Source: CAIQQQ01 sp037445025
GTDB taxonomy: Bacteria > Pseudomonadota > Alphaproteobacteria > Acetobacterales > Acetobacteraceae
DNA length: 64,000 nucleotides
Assembly (NCBI GenBank): GCA_037445025.1
Contig: JBBILI010000012.1
Location: 1 to 64,000, forward strand
Reading direction: 5' to 3'
Position numbers and translations under genes: made by a program. Of this stretch, positions 26,084-35,700 are shown one piece after another. Every line of letters begins with the position of its first letter. Positions within the stretch are counted from its first letter, which is position 1. A model generated the notes under the pieces. It was not told the DNA's origin. It saw nothing but the letters and a program-made list of their open reading frames with translations, and did no database searches.

Positions 26084-26535
26084 CCACGCGCACGCCACAG
26101 GCTGCGCCGATCAGCACCACGCTCGATCCGGCCGGCTGGCTGCTGCAGGTGCCCGCCAATGGCGGCGCGCTCGAACGCGTTCCATGCACGGTGATCTTTC
26201 AGCCTGGCAGCACGCTCAATCTTCGCGTGCGGTCCGTCACCTTCCCTGATGGCACGGTGGCCACCACGGCCAATGCGTTCATCGGCGCCACGGGTGCTCG
26301 CGGTGCCACGGGTGCAGCCGGTGCGGCCGGCGCCAGCATCACGTCGATCACCAACAACGGGACCGGCACCCTGACGATCACCTACAGCGATGGGACCAAC
26401 CATTCGGTGAGCTACCCCTACACGCCGCCGAGCTCCACCGGCGGCACGGGAGGGGCTGGTGGAGGCGAGACCGCTGGTGGGAATGGCGATGGTAGCGGGG
26501 GCAGCTCGAATGCAGGCGGAGGGGGCGCTCCATGA
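26080..26535 (+). CDS. Collagen-like phage structural protein, paralogue 2
   Basis: 151 residues, same plan as the previous protein: LDPAGWLLQVPANGGALERV, then VTFPDGTVATTANAF, Gly-X-Y repeats (GATGARGATGAAGAAG), a beta segment, and an added Gly-rich tail (GGTGGAGGGETAGGNGDG). The pair arose by duplication; the genes overlap by 4 nt. Confidence 0.65.
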   Translation: MTTRTPQAAPISTTLDPAGWLLQVPANGGALERVPCTVIFQPGSTLNLRVRSVTFPDGTVATTANAFIGATGARGATGAAGAAGASITSITNNGTGTLTITYSDGTNHSVSYPYTPPSSTGGTGGAGGGETAGGNGDGSGGSSNAGGGGAP

Positions 26536-28352
26536 CCGCCATCGTGATCCGCGACTTTGGTGGCAGGGTTCCGATCACGGGAGACCGGCTGATCCCCGAC
26601 AACGCCGCCACCGTAGCCGTCAACACCGACGTGTTGTCTGGCGAGCTGCGGGGTATTCACGCGCCGGGCGCGCTCTATACGTTCCAGAGCAGTAGCCCGA
26701 CATATAAGAAAGTCGCTCATTTTGACTACAACGGGCAAAGCTATTGGTTCGGTTTGAATACCCCTGACAGCGATATTGTGCGCTCGCCTTTGGCGAACGA
26801 TGCCTATGGCCGGTATTATATGGTCGATCCCGGCACACTGCCGCGCTTGATCACCCAGGACATCGTGCAGAATGGTGGCACTCCGTTTTTGCTCGGGGTG
26901 CCGGCCCCAACCGGTGCGCCGGTGATCACACCCGCTGCCGAGACTGGCGCGACCGGCGAGATCGTCACTACCCGGGCATATTGTTACACTTATGTCACGG
27001 CGTTCGGCGAAGAAAGCGCGCCCAGTCTAACGAGCGAAGCCACTGGCGACGCGGCCGGGGCCTGGACCGTCAGTGGAATGGTGGTCGCCGTCGACAACCT
27101 GGCGCTGCGCAACATCACTTCGATCAACCTCTATCGCACCGTCACCGGCTCAGACGGCTCGACCGCGTTCTATCTCGTCGGGAACATTATCACCGGTGGT
27201 GCCACCACGATGGTCACCGAGGCGCTGCTCAACGACAGCGATGGCACGCAGCTGACCGACTTCGATGGCGTGAGTTTGCAGGACAACGGGCAGATTGTTT
27301 CCACGACAACGCCCGGCACCTACACCGACATCGCGTCAGACACTTTGCTGACGAACAATGACATCGCCCTGCCGAGCACCTACTGGCTGCCGCCGCTGGC
27401 GATGGACGGCCTGATCAGCAACCCGGGTGGCTTCCTTATCGGGTGGTCGGGCCGGAACATCTATGCGTCGGCGGTCGGGTTCCCGCACGCTTGGCCGTAC
27501 AGCTACGCGCTTGCTCTAGAGAGCAACATCATCGGCATGGCGTTGTCGGGCACCAACGTCATCGTGATGACCGAGACGACGCCGCGGCAGCTCAGCGGCA
27601 CCACGCCGGACAGCTTGGCGATCTACGACTACGGCATGAACGAGCCCTGCCAGTCCAAGGGGTCGATCGTCGCATTCCCGCCGGCCGCGGTGCTTTACGC
27701 CAGCCAGAACGGCCTCGTGACGGTTGATTGGATCGGCGCGCACATCTCCACCTCGCAGCTGATGGAGCGCGATGTCTGGATCACGGAATACAACCCCACC
27801 CAGATCCAGGCTGTGCGCCAAGGCACCAAGTATGTGGCGTTCAACGGTGCCGGCACCGGGTTCATCTTCGACAACCAGTCGCCGCGCATCGGCTTCATCG
27901 ATACCGCCACGGCGCTCGGGGCGCCCAACGTCAGTGTCGATTATGGGTCGGGCGATGCGATCGTGTTTGTCGGCAACACCGCCTATCGCTGGAATGACGT
28001 CACCCAGCCGCAGACGCCTTGGCGCTGGATGTCCAAGCAGTTCCAGTTCCCCAGCCCGCTGAACATCGGCGCGTGGCGCGTCGAGATCGACGACACCGCT
28101 GCAGCCGCCTTGCCGCCGGTGAACGCGATCGAGGACAGCCTGCTGCCAGACGGCGTGGCTTTGCGCATGCGCGCCTATGCCGGCATGGGGAGCGCGCTCA
28201 CCCTGATCGCCGATATCAGCCTCAATGTCACCACGACCGGGCGCTTCCCGTCGGGGTTCAAGGCAGACACCTGGCAGTTCGAGTTCATCGGCCAGGTCAG
28301 CATGCGCTCCTTCAAATCCGCTGAAACCAGCAGGGAGCTGGACAAGGTATGA
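26532..28352 (+). CDS. Tail nozzle / stabilisation-like protein
   Basis: 606 residues, rich in beta structure and aromatic residues. The opening FGGRVPITGDRLIPDNAATV with VNTDVLSGELRG and the pattern TRAYCYTYVTAFGEES are common in large podovirus tail proteins that sit below the adaptor (P22 gp10 or T7 gp12-like role). IDYGMNEPCQSKGSIVAF-like and WRWMSKQFQFPSP segments continue the pattern. The position after adaptor and spike genes fits. Confidence 0.65.
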   Translation: MTAIVIRDFGGRVPITGDRLIPDNAATVAVNTDVLSGELRGIHAPGALYTFQSSSPTYKKVAHFDYNGQSYWFGLNTPDSDIVRSPLANDAYGRYYMVDPGTLPRLITQDIVQNGGTPFLLGVPAPTGAPVITPAAETGATGEIVTTRAYCYTYVTAFGEESAPSLTSEATGDAAGAWTVSGMVVAVDNLALRNITSINLYRTVTGSDGSTAFYLVGNIITGGATTMVTEALLNDSDGTQLTDFDGVSLQDNGQIVSTTTPGTYTDIASDTLLTNNDIALPSTYWLPPLAMDGLISNPGGFLIGWSGRNIYASAVGFPHAWPYSYALALESNIIGMALSGTNVIVMTETTPRQLSGTTPDSLAIYDYGMNEPCQSKGSIVAFPPAAVLYASQNGLVTVDWIGAHISTSQLMERDVWITEYNPTQIQAVRQGTKYVAFNGAGTGFIFDNQSPRIGFIDTATALGAPNVSVDYGSGDAIVFVGNTAYRWNDVTQPQTPWRWMSKQFQFPSPLNIGAWRVEIDDTAAAALPPVNAIEDSLLPDGVALRMRAYAGMGSALTLIADISLNVTTTGRFPSGFKADTWQFEFIGQVSMRSFKSAETSRELDKV

Positions 28353-28567
28353 GCGACACTAGCACCAAATTCCGCCCGATCCCGCCGCCCGGTTCGACGG
28401 TGCAGAGCCTCGCCGCCGCAGTGTCCGCGCTCACCCAGGTGGTCGAGCAGTTGGTCGGGCATCGTGGGGACGGTTCACGCAAAGCGCAGCTGCAGGCCGA
28501 CAAGGAGAGTCTGCAAAGCCAGATCAACACTATCACCAAGCGGCTGAAGGCCGCCAACATCCCATGA
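28349..28567 (+). CDS. Small coiled-coil phage protein
   Basis: 72 residues: a Pro-rich start and then a coiled coil (SLAAAVSALTQVVEQLVGH, ESLQSQINTITKRLKAANIP). Overlaps both neighbours by 4 nt. Perhaps a tail accessory or chaperone; function unknown. Confidence 0.6.
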   Translation: MSDTSTKFRPIPPPGSTVQSLAAAVSALTQVVEQLVGHRGDGSRKAQLQADKESLQSQINTITKRLKAANIP

Positions 28568-29010
28568 AGCTCTTGATCAACGATCCGGCAGTGGGCGAGT
28601 TCGTCGAGCAGCACGCCGGGGCGCTTTACACCAGGCATGCCGACGTGACGTTTGGCACTGAGATCGACGGTAAGATCGCCGGCGGGGTGATCCTCACCAA
28701 TTTCACCGGTGCAGCATGCCAGTCGCATGTGGCCGGGGTGCATCCTCGCTGGCTTTCGCGCGACCTGCTGTGGATCACTTTTCATTACGTGTTCGTGCAG
28801 CTCGGGCTGAAGCAGGTGCTGGTGACGCTCAACGCTGCCAATGAGACAGCCAGGCGGTTCAATGAGCGGCTGGGCTACGAGACCGTGTGCTCCCTCAAAG
28901 ACGTGTTCCCCGACAGCGACATGCTGGTGATGAGCCTGCGCCGCGATCAGGGCCGGTTCCTCGACATTCAACCGCGGACGGTCCGCGCAGGAGGCTTCCA
29001 TGGGCGGTAA
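28564..29010 (+). CDS. GNAT-like acetyltransferase-fold phage protein
   Basis: 148 residues. VAGVHPRWLSRDLLWITFHY followed by KQVLVTLNAANETARRFNER and LGYETVCSLKD matches the beta4-alpha3 and Asn-x-x-Ala-x-x-x-x-x-x-x-x-Gly-Tyr/Phe-Glu region of GNAT enzymes. Such genes sit before internal virion protein genes in several podoviruses. The usual acetyl-CoA P-loop is degenerate, so it may be structural. The C-terminus contains a divergent family B copy (LDIQPRTVR). Confidence 0.6.
   Translation: MKLLINDPAVGEFVEQHAGALYTRHADVTFGTEIDGKIAGGVILTNFTGAACQSHVAGVHPRWLSRDLLWITFHYVFVQLGLKQVLVTLNAANETARRFNERLGYETVCSLKDVFPDSDMLVMSLRRDQGRFLDIQPRTVRAGGFHGR
28966..28987 (+). repeat. Divergent family B repeat with a different hairpin
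   Basis: ATTCAAC followed by CGCGGAC-G-GTCCGCG. The entry word and reading frame are those of family B, but the stem is a new perfect 7-bp palindrome, as if the hairpin shape rather than its bases were kept. Confidence 0.5.
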
Positions 29011-30220
29011 GAGTTCGGCACCGGCGGCCCCCAACTACACGCCGATCGCTGCAGCCGATCAGCAGGCGGCGCAGCTGCAGTATCAGCTCGGGCAGGAGCA
29101 GCTGCAGCAAGCTGCGAGCGAGTATGCGCAGAACAACGCGACCGCGCAGCAGGTGATCAGCGCCGATATCAGCACACAGAACCAGCAGGATGCGTCTGCC
29201 GCAAACGCGCAAAACTTCTACGACAGCACCTACAAGCCGATCGAAGCTCAGTTCGCACAGCAGGCGCAAAACTATGACACGCCGGAGCGCGAGGCGCAGC
29301 AGGCGGGCATGGCCGGTGAAGCAGTGGATGCCAGCTACGACGGCCAGCGAGCGCAGGCGGCAGCGCGCCTTGCGTCCATGGGCATTGATCCGTCGCAGGC
29401 TCGCGCAGGGGCGCTCGACAGCCAGATGTCGACCGTGCAGGCGACTGCGCGAGCAGGTGCCGAGAACATGTCGCGGCTGAACACGATGCAGACTGGCCTG
29501 GGCCTGAAAGACACCGCCATCAACATCGGTCGCGGCTACTCCTCTGCGGTGGCGAACACGTTCAATTCGGGCACCGGCGCCGGCAACTCCGCGGTGGGAG
29601 CCAACACCAGCACCACCAACGCCAATTCGGGTGCCGTCGGGACCGCCAATGGGTTCTTCTCTGGCGGCAACAACGCCAACTCCGCGGCAGCCGGCGCACT
29701 CACCCAGGGCTACAACGCGCAGCTCAATCAGTTTAACGCCAACCAGAACACCAGCTCCGGCATTGGTTCGGCGCTGGGCTTGATCGGTGGCATCGCAGCG
29801 AACGCCTTCCTCGCCGAAGGCGGCTATATCGATCCGTCCATGTCCCCTTCTGGCGGGCAGCAGGTTGATGACATCCCGGCCAGGGTGAACGCCGGCGAGT
29901 TCGTTATGCCGAAGGATGTGGTGGCCCACGAGGGCGTGCGGAAAATGCAGTCCATCGTGGACAACGTCCGCAAGCGCATGGGGCTGCCGACGGGTGGGGC
30001 ACCGGGCAACCAGCAGGGCAGCGGTGCCAACGACGACCTGCCGGCGGGATCGATCCCGTTGCCTGCAGGTGCGTCGGCAGGGCGTGCGCCGGCGACGGCA
30101 GGGCCTGACAACGCGCCGCTCGGCACAATCACGCAGCCGTCTCGGATGGGCATCCCGATGAACCGCGGGCGGCGGTCGAGCCCGATGGGCAATATGCAGT
30201 CCGTTGGGCTGCCGATCTAA
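29000..30220 (+). CDS. Internal virion / ejection protein, smallest of three
   Basis: 406 residues, Gln/Ala/Asn-rich, largely helical at first (ADQQAAQLQYQLGQEQLQQA), with a Gly/Ser/Asn-rich middle, a hydrophobic stretch SALGLIGGIAANAFLAEGGY and then DDIPARVNAGEFVMPKDVV, a motif also seen near the end of tape-measure or ejection proteins. With the next two genes it forms the set expected to leave the capsid ahead of DNA and build a channel across the cell envelope. Confidence 0.65.
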   Translation: MGGKSSAPAAPNYTPIAAADQQAAQLQYQLGQEQLQQAASEYAQNNATAQQVISADISTQNQQDASAANAQNFYDSTYKPIEAQFAQQAQNYDTPEREAQQAGMAGEAVDASYDGQRAQAAARLASMGIDPSQARAGALDSQMSTVQATARAGAENMSRLNTMQTGLGLKDTAINIGRGYSSAVANTFNSGTGAGNSAVGANTSTTNANSGAVGTANGFFSGGNNANSAAAGALTQGYNAQLNQFNANQNTSSGIGSALGLIGGIAANAFLAEGGYIDPSMSPSGGQQVDDIPARVNAGEFVMPKDVVAHEGVRKMQSIVDNVRKRMGLPTGGAPGNQQGSGANDDLPAGSIPLPAGASAGRAPATAGPDNAPLGTITQPSRMGIPMNRGRRSSPMGNMQSVGLPI

Positions 30221-30232
30221 GGAAGAACGATC

Positions 30233-32764
30233 ATGGGTTTCGGCCGGGAAGTCTCGGACTTCGTGAACACCGCCTCCAAGGTCTACACCACGGTAGGCGA
30301 CCAAAAATACAAGCAGTCGATCGCCGACTTCAACGGCGCCAAGACGCGCGAGGCAAACATTGCCAACTCGACGCGGTTGGGCGCCGCCAGGGCTTCGGCG
30401 GCTGCTACCGGCAACCCCGATCCGTTCGATGGGTTGGACAGCAACGGCAACATCAAGCCGGTCAACGGGCCGCCGCAGCGCGATCCCGGTCTGTGGGACC
30501 GGATCAAGAACTTTGTCACTGGGTCCGGTAGCTCAGGCGGCTCAGGCGGTCAGCCGCCGGCACAGGCGGGCGTGCCGATGAGTGCGCAGCCTCTCATGCA
30601 GGCGGCCTCGTCACCGGCCACCGGCTTGCCGATCGGTGCATCGACCGGTGCCGGCCCCAATCCGCCAACGCCTGGATACGCCGATGGTGGCTTGGTCACG
30701 CCCCAGCCTGTTGCTCCGCCGAGCAACAACCCGACCGCCTACACCCCTCCGGCGCCCGATGTTCCACCGAGTACGCCTGCGCCGCAAGCCGGAGCCCAGA
30801 GCGCGCAGCAGGATCCCGCCCAGGGCCCAGCGCAGGGCACCTCCGGTGCTTCGCCGCAGTCGATCGATATGTCGATGGACCCGGTGGTTCGCGGCTTGAA
30901 GTTCCTGCAGCGTACGTTTGGCGTGGGTGGCGGCCAGTCTGCTTCGTCCACGTCGTCTGCACCGGACGGCACGACGAACAAAGTTCCCACCGCCGGCCTT
31001 CCGGTAAACCCGTCATCGGCGCCGTCCGCTTCCGGTGCGCCAGCACCGGCGCCGCAGCAAGGGCAGGGGGGGAATGGCGGCCTGCATGCGCTGCTGACCG
31101 GGATGGGCGCCGAGACCAACGAGAACGTTCATGCGCTGACCAAAGCGGTTGATCCGCACAACGAGCTGACACCTGGGCAAAAGCTCTACAAGGGCCTCGA
31201 AGCGACCAGCAACTTCTACTACCAGATCGGCGATGTGGCAGCCGGCGATAAGGCTGCCGCGAGCCTGCTGCAGAACTACCGCCAGAATATGCTGATGTTC
31301 GGTGGTCAGGCCGTCGCAGCGGCCAACACCGGCGACTGGAAGTCGACCGCGGCCTTGCTCGAAAAGGCGTATGACTTTGTGCCGGACGGTGTGACCGCGA
31401 AGGTGACGCCAACGGCGAACGGCGTGTCCGTTCAGCGCTTCGATCAGCAGGGCAAACTCATCGGCTCGTCGAACATCGCCGGTGCAACCGCGGTGCGCGA
31501 CACCGTGGGCAATGCCATGGACTTCGATCAGTGGGCCAAGTTCCTCGTGACAGAGCGCACCCAGCAGGAAGCTGTGCGCCACAACCAGGCCCAGGAAGGC
31601 ATCGAGGGGCAGCGCAACTCGATCATGGCCGGCGACCTCGCATTGCGCACGAAGGACGCGGCGTTCCAGCAAGGCAACATCACCGCCGATCGAGCATCCG
31701 GCACCGCGCTCTCGTCGGCTTACGCGGTGGTATCAAAGGCGACGAACGACCTGACCAATGCTCAGGCCAGCGGCGACCAAGAGCAGATCCGCAACGCGCA
31801 GGCTGCCCTGAACGCCGCCAAGGACGCCCAGTTCGCTGCCGAAGGCCAGGCTCAGCCCAGCCAGGTCTTCACCATGACGAACATCGACGCGCGCAACGCC
31901 GGTATGAAGAACCAGGCCGACACGCTGGCAATTCACCGCGAAGTGGCGGAAGCCACGGGGATGTCGCGGAAGGCCATGGCGGACTACAACGAGGCCCGCG
32001 CCGCGCTGGCCACCGCGCGCCTGGGCACGGATCAGACCAAGATCCAGCAGGCGGAGCAGGCGCTGAACCTCAAATCTCGCGCTTTGGACATCGCGCAGCA
32101 GCGCGTCACTGCCGCCTCCAACCGGGCAGGCATCGTCAAGCCCGGCGTGCAGGGGCTCACCAGCCAGACCGACCGCGACCAAGCCTACCAGTCGATCATG
32201 GAGATGCCGGAGATCAAGACGCTGTCTCAAGGATCGAACCCTGCCGCTGGCGACGCCGCGTCAAGCCTCGCGCTTGACATGATGCAGAGTCAGCCCAAAG
32301 GCACCAGCACCATGCTGGCAGGCCGCTACGCTGCCGGCATCGTTTCAGGCAACCAGCAGTATCAGTTTGACCCCGGCACCAGCACCATTTCGGGACCGGC
32401 GGGTAAGATGCAGGTGTCCCAGCAGGCCGCCGCGATGATCGAGGAAGGTCTGGCGCGTCGCAGCCAAGCGCCCGCGCCGGCGACGCGCGGCGCCAGCGAC
32501 AGCGCGACGCTGTGGGGCCGCATACTTGATGCCGAGCGCCACCCGCCGATGTCTGCGCCGCCGGCACCCACTGCTGCACCGGTATTACCAAGCACCTCGC
32601 CCGGGCTTGCACAGTCGGTCCATGTTGCTCCGCGGGGCAACATGCCGGCCTGGACCATCGCCACCCCGCCGCCACGCACTGGTCTGCCGCTCGGTGCGCT
32701 GACCGGCGCTCGCGCGCCATCGAATGACCAGATGCGGGCCTATCTGAACGGGCTACCCCGGTGA
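30233..32764 (+). CDS. Internal virion / ejection protein, medium
   Basis: 843 residues. The first 280 are Pro/Gly/Ser/Ala-rich low-complexity sequence interrupted by a family A element (PVAPPSNN, 30710-30727). The middle is helical with long Gln/Ala/Glu stretches (QAALNAAKDAQFAAEGQAQP). Near the C-terminus there is another family A copy (HVAPRGNM, 32621-32644). Layout and neighbours match T7 gp15-like internal proteins. Its stop overlaps the GTG of the next gene. Confidence 0.6.
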   Translation: MGFGREVSDFVNTASKVYTTVGDQKYKQSIADFNGAKTREANIANSTRLGAARASAAATGNPDPFDGLDSNGNIKPVNGPPQRDPGLWDRIKNFVTGSGSSGGSGGQPPAQAGVPMSAQPLMQAASSPATGLPIGASTGAGPNPPTPGYADGGLVTPQPVAPPSNNPTAYTPPAPDVPPSTPAPQAGAQSAQQDPAQGPAQGTSGASPQSIDMSMDPVVRGLKFLQRTFGVGGGQSASSTSSAPDGTTNKVPTAGLPVNPSSAPSASGAPAPAPQQGQGGNGGLHALLTGMGAETNENVHALTKAVDPHNELTPGQKLYKGLEATSNFYYQIGDVAAGDKAAASLLQNYRQNMLMFGGQAVAAANTGDWKSTAALLEKAYDFVPDGVTAKVTPTANGVSVQRFDQQGKLIGSSNIAGATAVRDTVGNAMDFDQWAKFLVTERTQQEAVRHNQAQEGIEGQRNSIMAGDLALRTKDAAFQQGNITADRASGTALSSAYAVVSKATNDLTNAQASGDQEQIRNAQAALNAAKDAQFAAEGQAQPSQVFTMTNIDARNAGMKNQADTLAIHREVAEATGMSRKAMADYNEARAALATARLGTDQTKIQQAEQALNLKSRALDIAQQRVTAASNRAGIVKPGVQGLTSQTDRDQAYQSIMEMPEIKTLSQGSNPAAGDAASSLALDMMQSQPKGTSTMLAGRYAAGIVSGNQQYQFDPGTSTISGPAGKMQVSQQAAAMIEEGLARRSQAPAPATRGASDSATLWGRILDAERHPPMSAPPAPTAAPVLPSTSPGLAQSVHVAPRGNMPAWTIATPPPRTGLPLGALTGARAPSNDQMRAYLNGLPR
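32621..32644. repeat. Extended family A palindrome
   Basis: CATGTTGC and GCAACATG arms around TCCGCGGG; longer arms than other copies, with one change in the inner core. Confidence 0.6.
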
Positions 32765-35700
32765 CAATTGCCACCGACGGTTCGGACTTCGTAGCGCCGG
32801 CCGCGCCCACATCGCCTCCGGGTGGGATGGGGCCGCCTGCGCCCGCCAGCGGTCCGACGGACGGGTCGGATTTCGTCGGCGGCCAGCCGCAGGCGGGCTC
32901 AGGCAGCATCAGCTGGTCGGACCTTGGCCGCGGCCTCTACTCGGGCGCGCTGTCCATCCCCGAGAGCCTGGCGCGGCTGGGGGATTACATGGGCAGCGAC
33001 ACCGCCGGCAAGGTCGCGGATGTGTTCGAGAACGAGCGCAAATACCAGATGCTACGCGCGAGCCCGGCGTTCCAGCGGGCGGCCAGCGCCAGCGTGCTGC
33101 CAAGTGCGGACAACAACATCTACGACGAAGGCGTGCTGCGCTCGATCGAGAGCCAGGGCGTGTTGGCGTTGCCGAGCATCGTGGCGACCCTGCTGCCAGG
33201 TGCTGTCGTGGCGCGCGGGCTGCGCGCTGCAGGCGCTGCCGCCGAGGCCGCGGGTATCGGCGGCGCCACCGCGGCTGGCGCGTCGCAGGCAGCGGTCACG
33301 CCCGGGCAGATCTATGGCGGCATCCTCGATGCGGTGCGCGAGACGCCCGACGACGAGCTGCGCAAGACCAGCCCTGCCTACAGCGACATGCGGGCCAAAG
33401 GGCTCGATGAAGACCAGGCCAAGGAAGCCCTGGCACGCACCTCCGCCGGCCTGAAGCCAGTCATCGGCGGTGCCCTCGCAGCGGCTGCCGTAGCAATCGG
33501 TGAAGGCAAACTGATCAGCGATGTGGCCATCGGCGGTGCCAAGTATGGCGTCGTGTCTCGCGCGCTCACCGGAGCGGCCCGCGATGCCGCGACCCAAGGT
33601 GTTCAGGCAGGGGGCACCGAGGCGCTGACCCAAGCCGGCATCAGCGACGCCACCGACAAGCCGTTCGACACCAAGGCAGTGCTCACCGCAGCGGCTGCCG
33701 GTGTGGCGCAGGGCGGCCTGCTGGGCGGTGCGCTGGGCGCCCTGGCGAAAGGCGAGGGGCGGCTGCCGACCGTGCCAAAGAATGACACGGGCGAGCTGGT
33801 CGACACGCCATCGGTGCGCGCCAAGAGCGTCATGGGCGATAGCGCCAGCCATGTGGTAGATCCTGCGCAGCAGATGGCGATGGAAGCGGTGAAGCCGCCG
33901 GAGCCGGCACCTGCCAAAGCTCCCGAGGCACCCGCTGCTACGGAACCGGCCAAGCCTGCAGAGCCGGCCATTCAACCCGCGCCGGGTGAGCCGGCGGAAC
34001 CACCTGTTGCTCCATTGAGCAAACCTGCCTCAGAGCCCACTGCGCCCGTCGCACCGGCAACTCCTGCCGAGCCAGCGGCGCCGGTGGCTCCGGTAGAACC
34101 CGCGCCCGCAGCTCCGGCTGCACCACCTGAAGATCCAGCTCGCCGTCTCGCCACCGGGGGACCAGAGACGGCCGAGGGCGCCCCCGCCAGTGCTCCTGCA
34201 GGGGATGATCCTGCGAGGGCACCGGCGGGGGCAACCCCTGTTCCGCAGCTCATCACCACGCCACAGCCTGACGCTGTGGGTGAGGCCGCGCGTCAGGTGC
34301 TTGCCAAGATGACCGAGCAACTGCCGCGCTCCGCCACGCCCGACGAATTGGTGGCGTCGATCCTCAACGACGTGCGCCAGGGTGTGGGCGAGCGGCCGGC
34401 GCTTGAGCAGAGCCCAGCCATGCTCATGCAGTTCATCCAGCGCACCGTGCGCGAGCAGTTGCAGGCGCGAGCCGCCGAGCCCGCCGACACCGCGCCCTAT
34501 CGCGCAGCGCCGACCGACCCCGAGGTAGGCCGCGCTGCGCCGCGCACCCGCGTCACGGCCGATGGCAGCCACACGGCCGACAGCTGGGACGCCGTGCGCC
34601 AGGACATCGCTGCTGGAAACCGCCGTCAGGAGAAGCTGGACACGTTCAAGAAGCGCGTGCTGGACCGCGCCAAGATCGACCCTGAAGACCCGTTCTACCA
34701 GCAGGCCAAGGACGTGGTGGCATCCGGCCAGGGGCAGCAAGGCGGCAACAACCGGGCGCGCAGCGAGCTGCTGAACACGTTGCGCGATCAGGAAGTGACG
34801 TATCACGCGGGCAAGCTCGATGCCGAGCGCAACGCGGCGCTGGTGAACGAAGCAGCCCCAACCGAACCTGCCACGATCGAACAGATCCTGCGCGATCACC
34901 CGGCCGAGCCCGGCGAGAAGCACGACGCCTGGAACGAGCGCATGGGGCGGATCATCGCCGATGCCGAGGCCCGCGGCGTGCCGCTCGACAAGACCCTGGA
35001 ACGGATCAAGGAGCTGCAGGCCGGCGAGGGCAAGGTCACCCGCGCCAAGGCGGTGAAGCTCAAGCAGGACATGGACATCGCCGAGTTCGCAGCGAAGCGG
35101 CCAGATGTGCAGGTGGCGCGCACCGGGAAGGAACAGGCGGGGATCGACGCCAAGATGCTGCTCACGCGCCCGAGCGCCGAGCAGACCAGCCAAGGCCGCG
35201 GGGCCGGCAGCGAGGATGTGGACGGCAACGACTGGGTGCCGGGCGAGGGCAGGGCGACTGACGAGGACACCCTGATCAACTTCCGCAAGGACACCGACAC
35301 GGGCGGCTACGGCTACGAGCACGGCGGTGTGCAGCGCCGCATCAGCCTGCAGCCCGACGGGTCTGTGCATGTTGATCTGCGGAGCAACGCCGGCACCACG
35401 CGCGAGGTGATCCCTGCCAGCCGCACCGGCACGATCAGGGAAGCCCTGGGCGCCACGCAGATGAACGCGCCCTATGAGGGCCAGCTCAAGACGCAGCTGA
35501 GCAGGCTTGTCGGCGATGTGCGCGTGGTGCGGGTGCCCGAGGGCAGCCAGGCGCTGCCGGGCAAGGTCCTGGGCGCGTTCATCCGCGATTACTCCAAGCC
35601 CGATGATCCCGGCATCATCGTGGTGGGCAAACACGCCACACCGTCGGATCTGGCGGAGACCGTGCTGCACGAGGCGGTGCATGCGGCGACACAGACCCGC

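Noticed and set aside
28895..30304. Leftward 469-codon frame under the first ejection protein gene
   Set aside because: The plus-strand frame has start signals, coupling to neighbours and the expected DDIPARVNAGEF motif.
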